A DNA stretch of 64,000 nt. Source: Haloechinothrix sp033042135 (GTDB lineage: Bacteria; Actinomycetota; Actinomycetes; Mycobacteriales; Pseudonocardiaceae). Below the pieces are notes generated by a model that was not told the DNA's origin, searched no databases, and worked only from the letters and a program-made list of their open reading frames with translations. Positions within the stretch are counted from its first letter, which is position 1; each line of letters opens with the position of its first letter. Below are positions 9,172-17,424 of the stretch, in pieces. The position numbers and the translations under genes were made by a program. The stretch covers positions 62,001 to 126,000 of the forward strand of contig NZ_WBXM01000002.1 of NCBI RefSeq assembly GCF_033042135.1, in the 5' to 3' direction.

Positions 9172-10134
9172 GTGGGCAGGATCATGCGTCGTTTCGCGCC
9201 GACCATCGCGCTGGCCGGCTCCGCGTTGTTGATCGCCGCCTGTGGGGAGGGGCCGACTCGGGCGTCCTCCGCGGCGGTCGTCGGCGACGAGCGCATCCCG
9301 CTGGAGCGCGTCCAGGACGATGTGCGGTGGTTGCTGAACAACATTCCCGAGGTGCGGCAGGCCGACGACGAGGGCAACCTCGGTCTCTACACGCGCCACG
9401 TGGTGCAGAGCTACGTCGTCAGCGAGTTGCTCGAGGTGGCGGCCGAGGAGGAGGATCTGCAGGTCGACCGCGAGGTCGTCGACGAGCGGCTCGAGGCGTG
9501 GGGCGGTCGTGACGAGGCGCCCGCGATGGTCGGGGTGCCGCCGGAGCGGCTCGAACGGTTCGCCACCGATGTCGCGCTGATCGAGCAGCTGGGTGAGCAC
9601 TACCTGGATCGGATCTCGGTCGAGGTGATCGGGGCTGAGGTCAGCGCCGACACGCCGGACGACCCGATGCGGGAGCAGGCCGTCGCGCTCGGCGAGGAGA
9701 TCGCCGCCGACCCGGAGCGGGCCGCCGAGCTGGCAGGCGACGAGGGCAGGCGGGTCATCGACGAGACGTTCACCCCGGCCGAGCTCGTCGCAGGGGGAGC
9801 CGCCGAGCTGGCCACCAGCGCGCTGTTCAGCGCCGAGCCCGGTACCGTCACGGTGATCCAGCCCAACCCGCAGCAGCCGGTGTGGTTGGTCGCGCTGATC
9901 ACCGACCGCACCGTGGACGCCGCCGCAGGCGACGACGATGTCGCGGAAGCTCCGCAGGCCGATCCCAACGTGCTCTACGGCTTCGGGTTGCGCATGCTCG
10001 CCCCGGTCGCCGAGGAGGTCGGCGTCGAGATCAATCCTCGCTACGGGGTGTGGGACCCGGTCGGCATGAGCATCGCCGAGAGCGAGGAGCACACGTTCGG
10101 CGAGCTGATCCCGTCCCGTACCGCCCAACCGTGA
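9172..10134 (+). CDS. SurA-like periplasmic chaperone lipoprotein
   Basis: 320 aa. The N-terminal signal ends in a lipobox (LIAAC) with Cys24 as the lipidation site, so it is anchored outside the membrane. Residues about 30-170 resemble the SurA N-terminal chaperone domain (VVGDERIPLERVQDDV), and the rest resembles a degenerate prolyl-isomerase region. The chosen start is GTG at 9172 with GAGAGG 9 nt upstream; ATG at 9184 is possible. The TGA stop overlaps the GTG of mazG as GTGA, coupling a secreted chaperone to a nucleotide-pool enzyme. From memory, this slot in M. tuberculosis holds lpqU on the other side of mazG. Confidence 0.82.
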   Translation: MGRIMRRFAPTIALAGSALLIAACGEGPTRASSAAVVGDERIPLERVQDDVRWLLNNIPEVRQADDEGNLGLYTRHVVQSYVVSELLEVAAEEEDLQVDREVVDERLEAWGGRDEAPAMVGVPPERLERFATDVALIEQLGEHYLDRISVEVIGAEVSADTPDDPMREQAVALGEEIAADPERAAELAGDEGRRVIDETFTPAELVAGGAAELATSALFSAEPGTVTVIQPNPQQPVWLVALITDRTVDAAAGDDDVAEAPQADPNVLYGFGLRMLAPVAEEVGVEINPRYGVWDPVGMSIAESEEHTFGELIPSRTAQP

Positions 10135-11144
10135 GCCAGCAGGTCACCGGGCAGAGCGGGGCGCGCGTCGCGCACGGTAGCGCGGTGGTGCAGTGCGCCC
10201 GGCAATTGTCGGACGCGTTGCCCGCAGCGGCCGTGCCAGTGCTTGGCTCCGCGTCGGCGATCTACGCCACGGCAGGGGTGCCCGACAGCGTCCGGCGGGT
10301 CACGGGTGCCGAGCCCTGTCCCGATCCGGCGGTGCTGCGCGCCGAAGCCGCTAGTTCGGCCGTGGTGCTGCTCGTCACCGACCCCGACGGCAAGGCGGCC
10401 GCGGCGCTGCACGACGCGGGAGCTCCCCGGATAGCGGCGACGGTGCCCGCACTGCTCGACGCCGTCGGGGTGATGGACCGGTTACGCTCCCCCGGTGGCT
10501 GCCCGTGGGACGCCGAGCAGACCCACGAATCACTGCGCCAGTACCTCGTCGAGGAGACCTACGAGCTGCTGGAGGCGATCGAGTCCGGCGACCGGGCCTC
10601 GCTCCGGGAGGAGCTCGGTGACGTGCTGCTGCAGGTGCTGTTCCACGCGCGGGTGGCCACCGAGCACGGCACCGATCCGTTCGATATCGAGGAGGTCGCT
10701 CGTGGGCTGGTCAGCAAGCTGGTTGAGCGGCATCCGCAGGTGTTCGGCGGCGGTGAGGACGGTGAGAACACGGCAGAGCGGCAGGATCTGCGCTGGGAGG
10801 AGCTCAAGCGTTCGCAGCGGGGCAGGCAATCGGCCGTGGACGGTGTCGTTCTCGGGCAACCCGCCGTGGCGCTCGCCGCGAAGCTCGCCCGCCGCGCCCG
10901 CCGGGCCGGTATCCCCGACGACCTGCTGCCCAGCGACACCGGTATCGGTGCGGGGCTGTTCCGGTTCGTGGCCATGGCCGAGTGGGCAGGCCACGAACCG
11001 GAGGGTGAGCTGCGCGCCGCGGCGAAACAGTTCATCGCCGACCTTCGTGACGCCGAGGCGGCGGCCACCCGCGATGGTGCCGATCCCGCGGCGCTCGATG
11101 CTAAGGCCTGGCGGTACTACTGGCCCGAGGCTCGGACAGATTGA
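10131..11144 (+). CDS. mazG: Nucleoside triphosphate pyrophosphohydrolase MazG
   Basis: 337 aa. Hydrolyses non-canonical NTPs to NMPs, limiting mutagenic nucleotides in the cytoplasm. The catalytic MazG fold occupies about residues 115-330: PGGCPWDAEQTHESL, then the acidic motif EETYELLE from residue 141 and REELGDVLLQVLFHA, which hold the Mg-binding Glu and Asp residues. The first 110 residues form the methyltransferase-like remnant typical of actinobacterial MazG. The start GTG at 10131 overlaps the upstream stop. The Leu before RSPGG is encoded by a TTA codon (10482-10484). Confidence 0.93.
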   Translation: MSQQVTGQSGARVAHGSAVVQCARQLSDALPAAAVPVLGSASAIYATAGVPDSVRRVTGAEPCPDPAVLRAEAASSAVVLLVTDPDGKAAAALHDAGAPRIAATVPALLDAVGVMDRLRSPGGCPWDAEQTHESLRQYLVEETYELLEAIESGDRASLREELGDVLLQVLFHARVATEHGTDPFDIEEVARGLVSKLVERHPQVFGGGEDGENTAERQDLRWEELKRSQRGRQSAVDGVVLGQPAVALAAKLARRARRAGIPDDLLPSDTGIGAGLFRFVAMAEWAGHEPEGELRAAAKQFIADLRDAEAAATRDGADPAALDAKAWRYYWPEARTD

Positions 11145-11167
11145 TGGGTGCGACCGGTGACCGGGCG

Positions 11168-11584
11168 CTACGCATCCCGCTGCACTGCCAGCCGGGCGCT
11201 GACTTCCCCGAGCGCTTCCTGATAGTGCGGTAACGGGTTCATCGCCGAGGCCATGCGGAGCTGGCCGAGCGCTTCGACGAGCCTGCCGAGCCGTTGCAGT
11301 GTCTTACCGAGCGCGAAGCGCGCGTAGTCGTCGGCGGGGTCGATCTCCAGCACGTGGTTGAACGCGTGCTCGGCCTTGTGCAGCTGCGCGGAGCGGAAGT
11401 AGGCCCGTCCGGCAAGCAACTGCACGCTGGGCTTGTTCGGCTCGACGTCCAGCAGGGGGGCGAGCTCGTTCAGCGCATCCAGCGGTCGGCGGCGGGCCAG
11501 CAACGTCTCGGCGCGACGGAACGCCGTGGCGTAGGACGTCCCGTTGCCGTCGGCCTCGGGCGCAGGGGCATGATGATCCTCCAT
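11168..11584 (-). CDS. Tetratricopeptide repeat protein
   Basis: 138 aa and no signal peptide. About three tandem TPR-like helical pairs occur from residue 20 (AETLLARRRPLDALNELAPL, then AGRAYFRSAQLHKAEHAF, then ALGKTLQRLGRLVEALGQ). TPRs mediate protein-protein contact; no enzymatic domain is seen. The start is ATG at 11584 with GGAG close upstream; an in-frame ATG at 11617 would add 11 residues. It is convergent with mazG (24 nt apart) and divergent from the VOC gene. Confidence 0.8.
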   Translation of the reverse strand: MEDHHAPAPEADGNGTSYATAFRRAETLLARRRPLDALNELAPLLDVEPNKPSVQLLAGRAYFRSAQLHKAEHAFNHVLEIDPADDYARFALGKTLQRLGRLVEALGQLRMASAMNPLPHYQEALGEVSARLAVQRDA

Positions 11585-11721
11585 GGCTCCATCGACGGTA
11601 CCCGCCGTGGGCGCCACGCACGACCGTTCGGCAGGATGGGGCTTCCGGCGGCGTAGGGTTCCGGTACCAGGTCCCGTATAGGCATGGCGTATTGATCCGG
11701 CGACGTACTCGGGTGGAACGT

Positions 11722-12204
11722 ATGAACGAAACGCAGGACGGGCAACCGAACCAGACGAGCGCGCGGCAGGTGAACTACCTCGGTCTCGCGCCCTACCTGT
11801 ACTACGCCGACGCCGGGGAGGCGCTGGAGTGGCTGGTGCGTGTGTTCGGTTTCGCCGAACGGGTGCGTTACGTCGACTCGGCGGGCTTCGTGTTCCAGGC
11901 CACGATCATGGCGGGTAGCGCCGAGATCCAGCTGGCCAGTGTCGGGGCGGACTACTGGGAGGCCAAGGGCGTCGGCGGCCCCGTAGGGCAGCTCAACATC
12001 GTCTACGTGGACGACGTCGACGCCCAGCACGAGCGGGTGCAGACCGCGCTCGGCGATACCGAGGTGTCGCAGCCCCAGGACCAGCCGTACGGTGCGCGCA
12101 TCTTCACGGTGCAGGACATCGGCGGGAACAGCTGGACGTTCTGGCAGCACATCTCCGATACCGTGGAGCTACCCGCCGGCTGGCAGGAAATCAGGGCCGA
12201 TTGA
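11722..12204 (+). CDS. VOC (glyoxalase/bleomycin-resistance) family protein
   Basis: 160 aa single-module vicinal-oxygen-chelate protein: LGLAPYLYYADAGEALEWL opens the first beta-alpha-beta unit and the end GGNSWTFWQHI matches the conserved second half. Such proteins bind metal or small ligands; the exact substrate is not predictable. The start is ATG at 11722 with GGTGGAA 4 nt upstream rather than the in-frame start at 11692. Confidence 0.85.
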   Translation: MNETQDGQPNQTSARQVNYLGLAPYLYYADAGEALEWLVRVFGFAERVRYVDSAGFVFQATIMAGSAEIQLASVGADYWEAKGVGGPVGQLNIVYVDDVDAQHERVQTALGDTEVSQPQDQPYGARIFTVQDIGGNSWTFWQHISDTVELPAGWQEIRAD

Positions 12205-12215
12205 GCTCGCCTCGG

Positions 12216-12249
12216 CGAACACAGCCGAACACAGCCGAACACAGCCGAG
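12216..12249. repeat. 10-bp tandem repeat CGAACACAGC x3.4
   Basis: Three perfect copies of CGAACACAGC and a partial fourth follow the VOC stop codon, about 185 nt before eno. The 10-bp period is near one helical turn. No function can be assigned; it may be a slippage product. Confidence 0.85.
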
Positions 12250-12433
12250 CTCACCACCGGATGCTTGCCCGCGTGCGCTGGGATGACCACCAGCGGCGCC
12301 CCGATATCGGGCGCGCCCGGGTGTGCCGCACACGGGTGAGGTTGTCCCCCGTTAGGCTACAAGGCAGTGCTCGGCGACAAGTCGATGAACCGAGCTGGTA
12401 GACGACGGAGAAGACGGTAGGCGAGGAGTTCGC

Positions 12434-13720
12434 GTGGCGGTCATCGAACAGGTAGGTGCACGGGAGATCCTGGACTCGCGGGGCAATCCCACGGTCGAGG
12501 TGGAAGTGGCCCTGGACGACGGGACGATGTCCCGCGCCTCGGTACCGTCCGGGGCGTCCACCGGTGAATACGAGGCCGTGGAGCTGCGGGACGGGGACAC
12601 GGCACGGTATGGCGGCAAGGGCGTGGAGCGCGCCGTGGCGGGTGTGCTCGACGAGATCAACGACGAGCTCTCCGGCGTGGAGGCCGTCGACCAGCGCATC
12701 GTCGATCAGAAGCTGGTGGACCTCGACGGCACGCCGGACAAGTCGCGCCTCGGAGCGAACGCCATCCTCGGTGTGTCGCTCGCGGTGGCACGCGCCGCCG
12801 CGTCCTCAGCCGAGCTGGAACTGTTCCGCTACCTCGGCGGACCCAACGCGCACGTCCTTCCGGTTCCGATGATGAACATCCTCAACGGCGGAGCCCACGC
12901 CGACACCGACGTGGACATCCAGGAGTTCATGATCGCCCCGGTCGGGGCCGAGTCCTTCCGCGAGGCGCTGCGTTGGGGAGCCGAGATCTACCATGCGCTG
13001 AAGTCGGTGCTCAAGGGACGTGGCCTCGCCACCGGCCTCGGCGACGAGGGCGGTTTCGCGCCCAGCCTGTCCAGCAACCGGGAAGCACTGGACCTGATCG
13101 TGCAGGCCATCGAGAAGGCCGGGTACGCGGTCGGCCAGGATATTGCGCTGGCACTGGACGTCGCGGCCACCGAGTTCTACTCCGACGGCCGCTACACTTT
13201 CGAAGGCACTGGCCGGTCCGCCGCGGAGCTGACTGCTTACTACACTGAGCTGCTTGACGCCTACCCGCTGGTGTCGATCGAGGATCCGCTGGCGGAGGAC
13301 GACTGGGAAGGGTGGACCGAGCTCACCTCCAAGCTCGGCGGTCGCGTGCAGCTGGTCGGTGACGACCTGTTCGTCACCAATCCGGAGCGGCTCGAAGAGG
13401 GCATCAACCGCAGCGCGGGAAACGCGCTGCTGGTGAAGGTCAACCAGATCGGCACGCTGTCCGAGACCCTCGATGCCGTGACGCTGGCCGCCTCCTACGG
13501 CTACAAGAGCATGATCAGTCACCGGTCGGGCGAGACCGAGGACACCACGATCTCGGACCTGGCTGTGGCGACCGGTGCCGGGCAGATCAAGACCGGTGCG
13601 CCCGCACGGTCGGAGCGCGTGGCCAAGTACAACCAGCTGCTGCGGATCGAGGAGAACCTGGGCGACGCCGCCCGGTACGCCGGGGATATCGCTTTCCCGC
13701 GCTTCAGCCAGGAGGCGTGA
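12434..13720 (+). CDS. eno: Enolase
   Basis: 428 aa glycolytic enzyme that interconverts 2-phosphoglycerate and phosphoenolpyruvate. The full enolase fold is present: EILDSRGNPTVEVEV at the start, the Mg ligands in the barrel, GLGDEGGFAPS, the catalytic-Lys strand LLVKVNQIGT, and the signature SHRSGETEDTTISDLAVAT. The start is GTG at 12434 with GGCGAGGAG upstream. It is the first gene of eno-ftsB-DUF501-ppx, a conserved actinobacterial order; ftsB starts 7 nt after eno ends. Confidence 0.98.
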   Translation: MAVIEQVGAREILDSRGNPTVEVEVALDDGTMSRASVPSGASTGEYEAVELRDGDTARYGGKGVERAVAGVLDEINDELSGVEAVDQRIVDQKLVDLDGTPDKSRLGANAILGVSLAVARAAASSAELELFRYLGGPNAHVLPVPMMNILNGGAHADTDVDIQEFMIAPVGAESFREALRWGAEIYHALKSVLKGRGLATGLGDEGGFAPSLSSNREALDLIVQAIEKAGYAVGQDIALALDVAATEFYSDGRYTFEGTGRSAAELTAYYTELLDAYPLVSIEDPLAEDDWEGWTELTSKLGGRVQLVGDDLFVTNPERLEEGINRSAGNALLVKVNQIGTLSETLDAVTLAASYGYKSMISHRSGETEDTTISDLAVATGAGQIKTGAPARSERVAKYNQLLRIEENLGDAARYAGDIAFPRFSQEA

Positions 13721-13726
13721 TCGCCC

Positions 13727-14200
13727 ATGCCCGGCGACAGCAGGCCCCGCCGGCCCAGCGGTGCGCGCAGACCGGTGCGCGCTGGGCGTGCCGGGCCCGG
13801 CGGGGCCGGCCGGGTGTCTGGTGCGATGCGCACGATCGGGTTGACCACGACGCGGCGTGCCGCCGTGGTCGCCCTCGTGCTGTGTGCCCTGGTGTTCACG
13901 CTGGCCGTTCCGCTGCGGACCTACCTCGCGCAGCAGGCTGAGATCGCCGAGCAGGAGGAGCGGCAAGAGCAGCTCGAGGCCGAGATCGAACGGCTGGAGG
14001 AACGCCGAGCGGAGCTGGATGATCCCGTGCAGGTGGAGGCCGAGGCGCGGGCGAGGCTGCGATACGTGATGCCGGGGGAGACCCCGTTCATCGTGCAGCT
14101 GCCGGAGGACACCGCTGAGGCCGCGGGTGCCGATGAGGACGACGGCGAGGACGCCGCCGGCCCGTGGTACGAGCAACTCTGGTCGAGCATCACCGGGTAA
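13727..14200 (+). CDS. FtsB/DivIC-like septum formation initiator
   Basis: 157 aa bitopic membrane protein of the divisome. A basic, Pro/Gly/Arg-rich cytoplasmic tail (residues 1-44) is followed by one transmembrane helix (about 45-66), a charged coiled coil (about 67-100) and the conserved DivIC region (AEARARLRYVMPGETPF), then an acidic tail. The start ATG has GGAGG 11 nt upstream, inside the end of eno, so the two genes are probably co-transcribed. The product would bridge division proteins with FtsL/FtsQ-like partners. Confidence 0.88.
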   Translation: MPGDSRPRRPSGARRPVRAGRAGPGGAGRVSGAMRTIGLTTTRRAAVVALVLCALVFTLAVPLRTYLAQQAEIAEQEERQEQLEAEIERLEERRAELDDPVQVEAEARARLRYVMPGETPFIVQLPEDTAEAAGADEDDGEDAAGPWYEQLWSSITG

Positions 14201-14211
14201 TGCGGTGGGGT

Positions 14212-14260
14212 GGCGCTGAACGTGACGTTCAGCGCCTTCTACGGAACGTACGTGACGTTC
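14212..14260. repeat. GAACGTSACGTTC palindrome array, two copies
   Basis: A perfect palindrome with 12-bp arms (14212-14223 and 14225-14236, one central base) contains GAACGTGACGTTC. A second, one-mismatch core ends at 14260, exactly 30 nt after the first core ends at 14230. It lies between ftsB and the DUF501 gene on the same strand. An apparent in-frame extension of the DUF501 ORF to 14210 is just translated repeat. Confidence 0.9.
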
Positions 14261-14335
14261 AGCTCCCCGCTCCCGGGGGTGATCGGAGGGGCACGTCCTC
14301 GCGGTATCGCACGTGGTGCCGAGTACCGTGGACGC

Positions 14336-14884
14336 GTGAGCGTACCGGAGGACTCGCGGTTCGAGCCGGTCACCGAGGTGGACCGGGAAGTGGTGGCCGA
14401 GCAGCTCGGTCGGCCACCCCGAGCGTTACGGGCGATCGCCGCCCGCTGCCCGAGCGGGCATCCGGCCGTGGTGCAGACCCACCCCCGACTGGAGAACGGC
14501 ACCCCCTTTCCGACGCTCTACTACCTCACGTGCCCGCGATTGGCTTCGCTCGTGGGCTCGCTAGAGGCCACGGGAGTCATGCGCGAGATGACCGACCGAC
14601 TGGCCGCCGACGCCGAGCTAGCCGGGCGCTACCGAGCCGCGCACGAGTCCTACCTGTCCGAGCGTGACGCCATCGAGCCACTCGGCCACGACGTCTCGGC
14701 CGGGGGGATGCCGGACCGCGTGAAGTGCCTGCATGTTCACCTGGCTCACCGGCTGGCCGTGGGTGCCGGGGTCAACCCCTTCGGTGACGAAGCGCTGGAG
14801 TTGCTCGCGGACAGCTGGCCGTCGGGAGAGTGCGTGGCTGAACAGGCGCCGGCCGGCCAGGACGCGCGGTACGCCGGTGGCTAG
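14336..14884 (+). CDS. DUF501 family protein
   Basis: 182 aa cytoplasmic protein of unknown function, conserved next to eno and ppx in actinobacteria. Family-like motifs are EQLGRPPRALRAIAARCPSG, PFPTLYYLTCPRL with a conserved Cys, and DRVKCLHVHLAHRLAVG with Cys and His residues that could bind metal. The start is GTG at 14336 (VPEDSRFEPV follows); the longer ORF runs back through the repeat array and is rejected. The gap to ppx is 10 nt. Confidence 0.88.
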   Translation: MSVPEDSRFEPVTEVDREVVAEQLGRPPRALRAIAARCPSGHPAVVQTHPRLENGTPFPTLYYLTCPRLASLVGSLEATGVMREMTDRLAADAELAGRYRAAHESYLSERDAIEPLGHDVSAGGMPDRVKCLHVHLAHRLAVGAGVNPFGDEALELLADSWPSGECVAEQAPAGQDARYAGG

Positions 14885-14894
14885 GGTGAACGCC

Positions 14895-15851
14895 ATGACG
14901 AGGGTTGCCGCGATCGACTGTGGAACGAACTCCATCCGCCTGCTCATCGCCGAGCTCCTCCCGGGGCATGACGGCACCGTTGCGTTGCGTGACCTGCACC
15001 GCGAGATGCGGGTGGTGCGGCTCGGCCAGGCGGTCGACGCCACGGGAGCACTGGCGCCCGAAGCGTTGGAACGGACGAGGTCGGCGCTGGTGGACTACGC
15101 GGCGGCGGCGGGGCGCGAGGGCGCCGAGCGGGTACGGATGGTGGCGACCTCGGCCACCAGGGACGCGAGCAACACCACCGAGTTCTTCGACATGACCGAG
15201 CGCATCCTTGGTGCGCGTGCTGAGATCATCACCGGTGACGAGGAGGCCGAGCTCTCGTTCGCCGGTGCGGTGGCCGAGCACCAGCCTGCGGACGGGCCGT
15301 TCCTGGTGGTCGATGTCGGTGGCGGCTCGACCGAGCTGGTGCTCGGCGACTGGGACGGCCGCACGGCGCGGGTGCGGGCGGCGCGGTCGGTGGACATCGG
15401 CTGCGTGCGCATCACCGAGCGTGCGCTTCCCTCGGACCCACCGACGGCGGCCGAGATCGAACAGGCCCGCAAACTCGCGGCGGAAACGCTGGTCGAGGCT
15501 TACGAGGACGTGGACGTGTCGGCAGCGCGCACCTGGATCGGTGTTGCGGGGACCGTGACCACGATGTCGGCGATCGCCCAGGAACTATCGAGTTATGACT
15601 CGGAGCGCACCCACTTGTCGGTGCTCGACCGCGGGGCGATCGAGCGAACCACCGGCTGGTTGCTCGCAGCCGATCACGACACCCGGGCCGCCAACCCGGT
15701 GATCCACCCCGGCAGGGTGGACGTCATGGGCGGCGGAGCGTTGATCGTTCAGGCGCTCGCCGAGCAACTCGCCGAGCGCGGCGGCCCGGCCGACCTGGTC
15801 GTCAGCGAGCACGACATCCTCGACGGGATCGCCCTCTCGCTGAGTGGCTGA
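14895..15851 (+). CDS. Exopolyphosphatase / Ppx-GppA phosphatase
   Basis: 318 aa member of the actin-like ATPase superfamily: phosphate 1 loop AIDCGTNSIRLLIAE at the N terminus, phosphate 2 loop VVDVGGGSTELVLG and adenosine-type motif MGGGALIVQAL. It corresponds in position and length to the short mycobacterial Ppx homologues near eno (Rv1026 type), which act on short polyphosphates and influence (p)ppGpp. Start ATG 14895 with TAGGGTG upstream. Confidence 0.92.
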   Translation: MTRVAAIDCGTNSIRLLIAELLPGHDGTVALRDLHREMRVVRLGQAVDATGALAPEALERTRSALVDYAAAAGREGAERVRMVATSATRDASNTTEFFDMTERILGARAEIITGDEEAELSFAGAVAEHQPADGPFLVVDVGGGSTELVLGDWDGRTARVRAARSVDIGCVRITERALPSDPPTAAEIEQARKLAAETLVEAYEDVDVSAARTWIGVAGTVTTMSAIAQELSSYDSERTHLSVLDRGAIERTTGWLLAADHDTRAANPVIHPGRVDVMGGGALIVQALAEQLAERGGPADLVVSEHDILDGIALSLSG

Positions 15852-15858
15852 CCGGCGA

Positions 15859-15891
15859 GTGTGGCGCTGAACGTCACGTTCAGCGCCACAC
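15859..15891. terminator. Perfect 33-bp palindrome with GAACGTCACGTTC core
   Basis: Sixteen-base arms (15859-15874 and 15876-15891) flank a single central C. It sits between the convergent ppx and carboxypeptidase genes, 7 nt after one stop codon and 9 nt before the other, so it is well placed as a bidirectional terminator. It belongs to the GAACGTSACGTTC family also found at 14212, 40683 and 47983. Confidence 0.85.
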
Positions 15892-15900
15892 CCGCTGCCG

Positions 15901-17412
15901 TCATCGGTTGGCGGCGGCCCGTACGAACGCGGCCAGGTCCTCCGCCTGCCGCAGCCGGGAGGCATGGTGGATGTACATCATGTGGCCCGCTGGATAGTAG
16001 GCCCGCGTGATGTTGTCCAGCAGCGAGTCCGGAACGGCCAGATGTGCCAGAGCGTGCTCCGCAGCGTAATAGGGTGTCGCGCCGTCGTAGTAGCCGAACG
16101 ACACGTGCAACTTCAAGTGCGGATTCGCCCGCATGGCGGCTGAAAGCTTGTCCGCGACGGTAACGTGGGAGTTCTGGAATTCGGAGTAGGACCACGCCGA
16201 GTTCACATCGAAGCTGAGCACCTCGTAGGGCAGGTCGTTCTCGTAGCCCAGCTCGTTGCGTACGTAGTGGTTCAGCGCCGTGGCGAAGGGGCTGTAGATC
16301 GCCGAGAAGGAGGGATCGGCCGACATACGCTCCAGCCCGTAGTCCATATCGGATCCGGTGAAGCGCGAGTCGAGTCTGCCGACCACCAGCCTGCGGTGCC
16401 GTAACAGCTCGGTGAAGAACCGCAGATGTTCCACCCGCAGGTCCACCCGCTCCACGTAATCCCGGGACAGCCCGGTTAGCGCAGCCAGTCGGGTGGCGAT
16501 GTCCGCGCGCTCACTCGCGGTCAGCCGGGAACCCCTGGCCAGGGCCCACAGGTAGTCCCGGCTGGCGAACTCCTCGGCCTCGGCGAGCAGCTCCGGCAGC
16601 GACCGGTCAGGGTGCATCCCGTGGTAATGGGCGATGGCGGCGTAGGTCGGTACGTAGAGGGCGTAGGCTAGGTCGTTGCCCTTGGTGAAGAACTGCGTGC
16701 CGAAGTCCAGCACCGAGGACAGCAGCATCAGGCCGTTCAATGACATGCCGTACTTGGACTGCAGGTGTTCGGCCAGCCCAGCGGCACGGACGGTCCCATA
16801 GGATTCGCCTGCCAGGAATTTCGGCGACAGCCATCGGCCGTTGCGTGTGACCCATAGCCGGATGATCTCGCCCACCGAGGTGATATCGGTGGTGAATCCG
16901 TGGTAGTCCTTGGGTTTCTTGCCCTGCGCGGCTCGCGAGTAGCCCGTCGATACGGGATCGATGAACACCAGATCGCTGTGTTCCAGCAAGGATTCGGTGT
17001 TGTCGACCAGCCCGTACGGTGGGGGTTCCAGCGCATCGACATCCCCGGACAGTGCCCGTCGGGGGCCCAGGATCCCCAGGTGTAGCCACACGCTCGACGA
17101 CCCGGGCCCGCCGTTGAAGGCGAAGGTCACCGGCCGGTGAGTCGGGTCGGCGCCGTCGAGGGTGTAGGCGGTCAGAAACACCTCGGCCTTGGGTATGTGA
17201 CCGTCGAAGGCGTCGTCGGTGATCACTTCTTCGCGCAACACCATGCGCCCGGTCTGTGCGGTGTAGTGCAGCGTGGTGTCACGCGTGGTCAGTGCGTGCT
17301 GGGTGGTGACCAGGTCATCAGTGGGTGTGCTGGCGGCGCGGTCGCTGGTGGCGGTGCTGTCCTCGGCTGGCGTGGCCGGGTTGTGCCCGGTGTCGTCAGG
17401 AGTGGATGTCAT
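15901..17412 (-). CDS. Serine carboxypeptidase-like protein (peptidase family S10)
   Basis: 503 aa alpha/beta-hydrolase peptidase. The oxyanion-hole motif NGGPGSSS is at about 100-107, the nucleophile Ser204 in AGESYGTVRA, a candidate catalytic Asp in GYYDGATPYY and the His in YYPAGHMMYIHH near the C terminus. S10 enzymes remove C-terminal residues and are usually secreted, but the N terminus here is polar and Thr/Ser/Asp-rich with no signal peptide, suggesting a cytoplasmic form. Its start (17412) and that of the divergent glycosylase gene are only 12 nt apart, so one or both may start further inside or be leaderless. Confidence 0.88.
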   Translation of the reverse strand: MTSTPDDTGHNPATPAEDSTATSDRAASTPTDDLVTTQHALTTRDTTLHYTAQTGRMVLREEVITDDAFDGHIPKAEVFLTAYTLDGADPTHRPVTFAFNGGPGSSSVWLHLGILGPRRALSGDVDALEPPPYGLVDNTESLLEHSDLVFIDPVSTGYSRAAQGKKPKDYHGFTTDITSVGEIIRLWVTRNGRWLSPKFLAGESYGTVRAAGLAEHLQSKYGMSLNGLMLLSSVLDFGTQFFTKGNDLAYALYVPTYAAIAHYHGMHPDRSLPELLAEAEEFASRDYLWALARGSRLTASERADIATRLAALTGLSRDYVERVDLRVEHLRFFTELLRHRRLVVGRLDSRFTGSDMDYGLERMSADPSFSAIYSPFATALNHYVRNELGYENDLPYEVLSFDVNSAWSYSEFQNSHVTVADKLSAAMRANPHLKLHVSFGYYDGATPYYAAEHALAHLAVPDSLLDNITRAYYPAGHMMYIHHASRLRQAEDLAAFVRAAANR

Positions 17413-17424
17413 GGCGTCACTCTA

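Noticed and set aside
14210..14335. N-terminal extension of the DUF501 protein
   Set aside because: The added residues (ALNVTFSAFYG...) are translated palindromic repeat; the same string appears from the repeat at 40683, and a family-like start at GTG 14336 is available.
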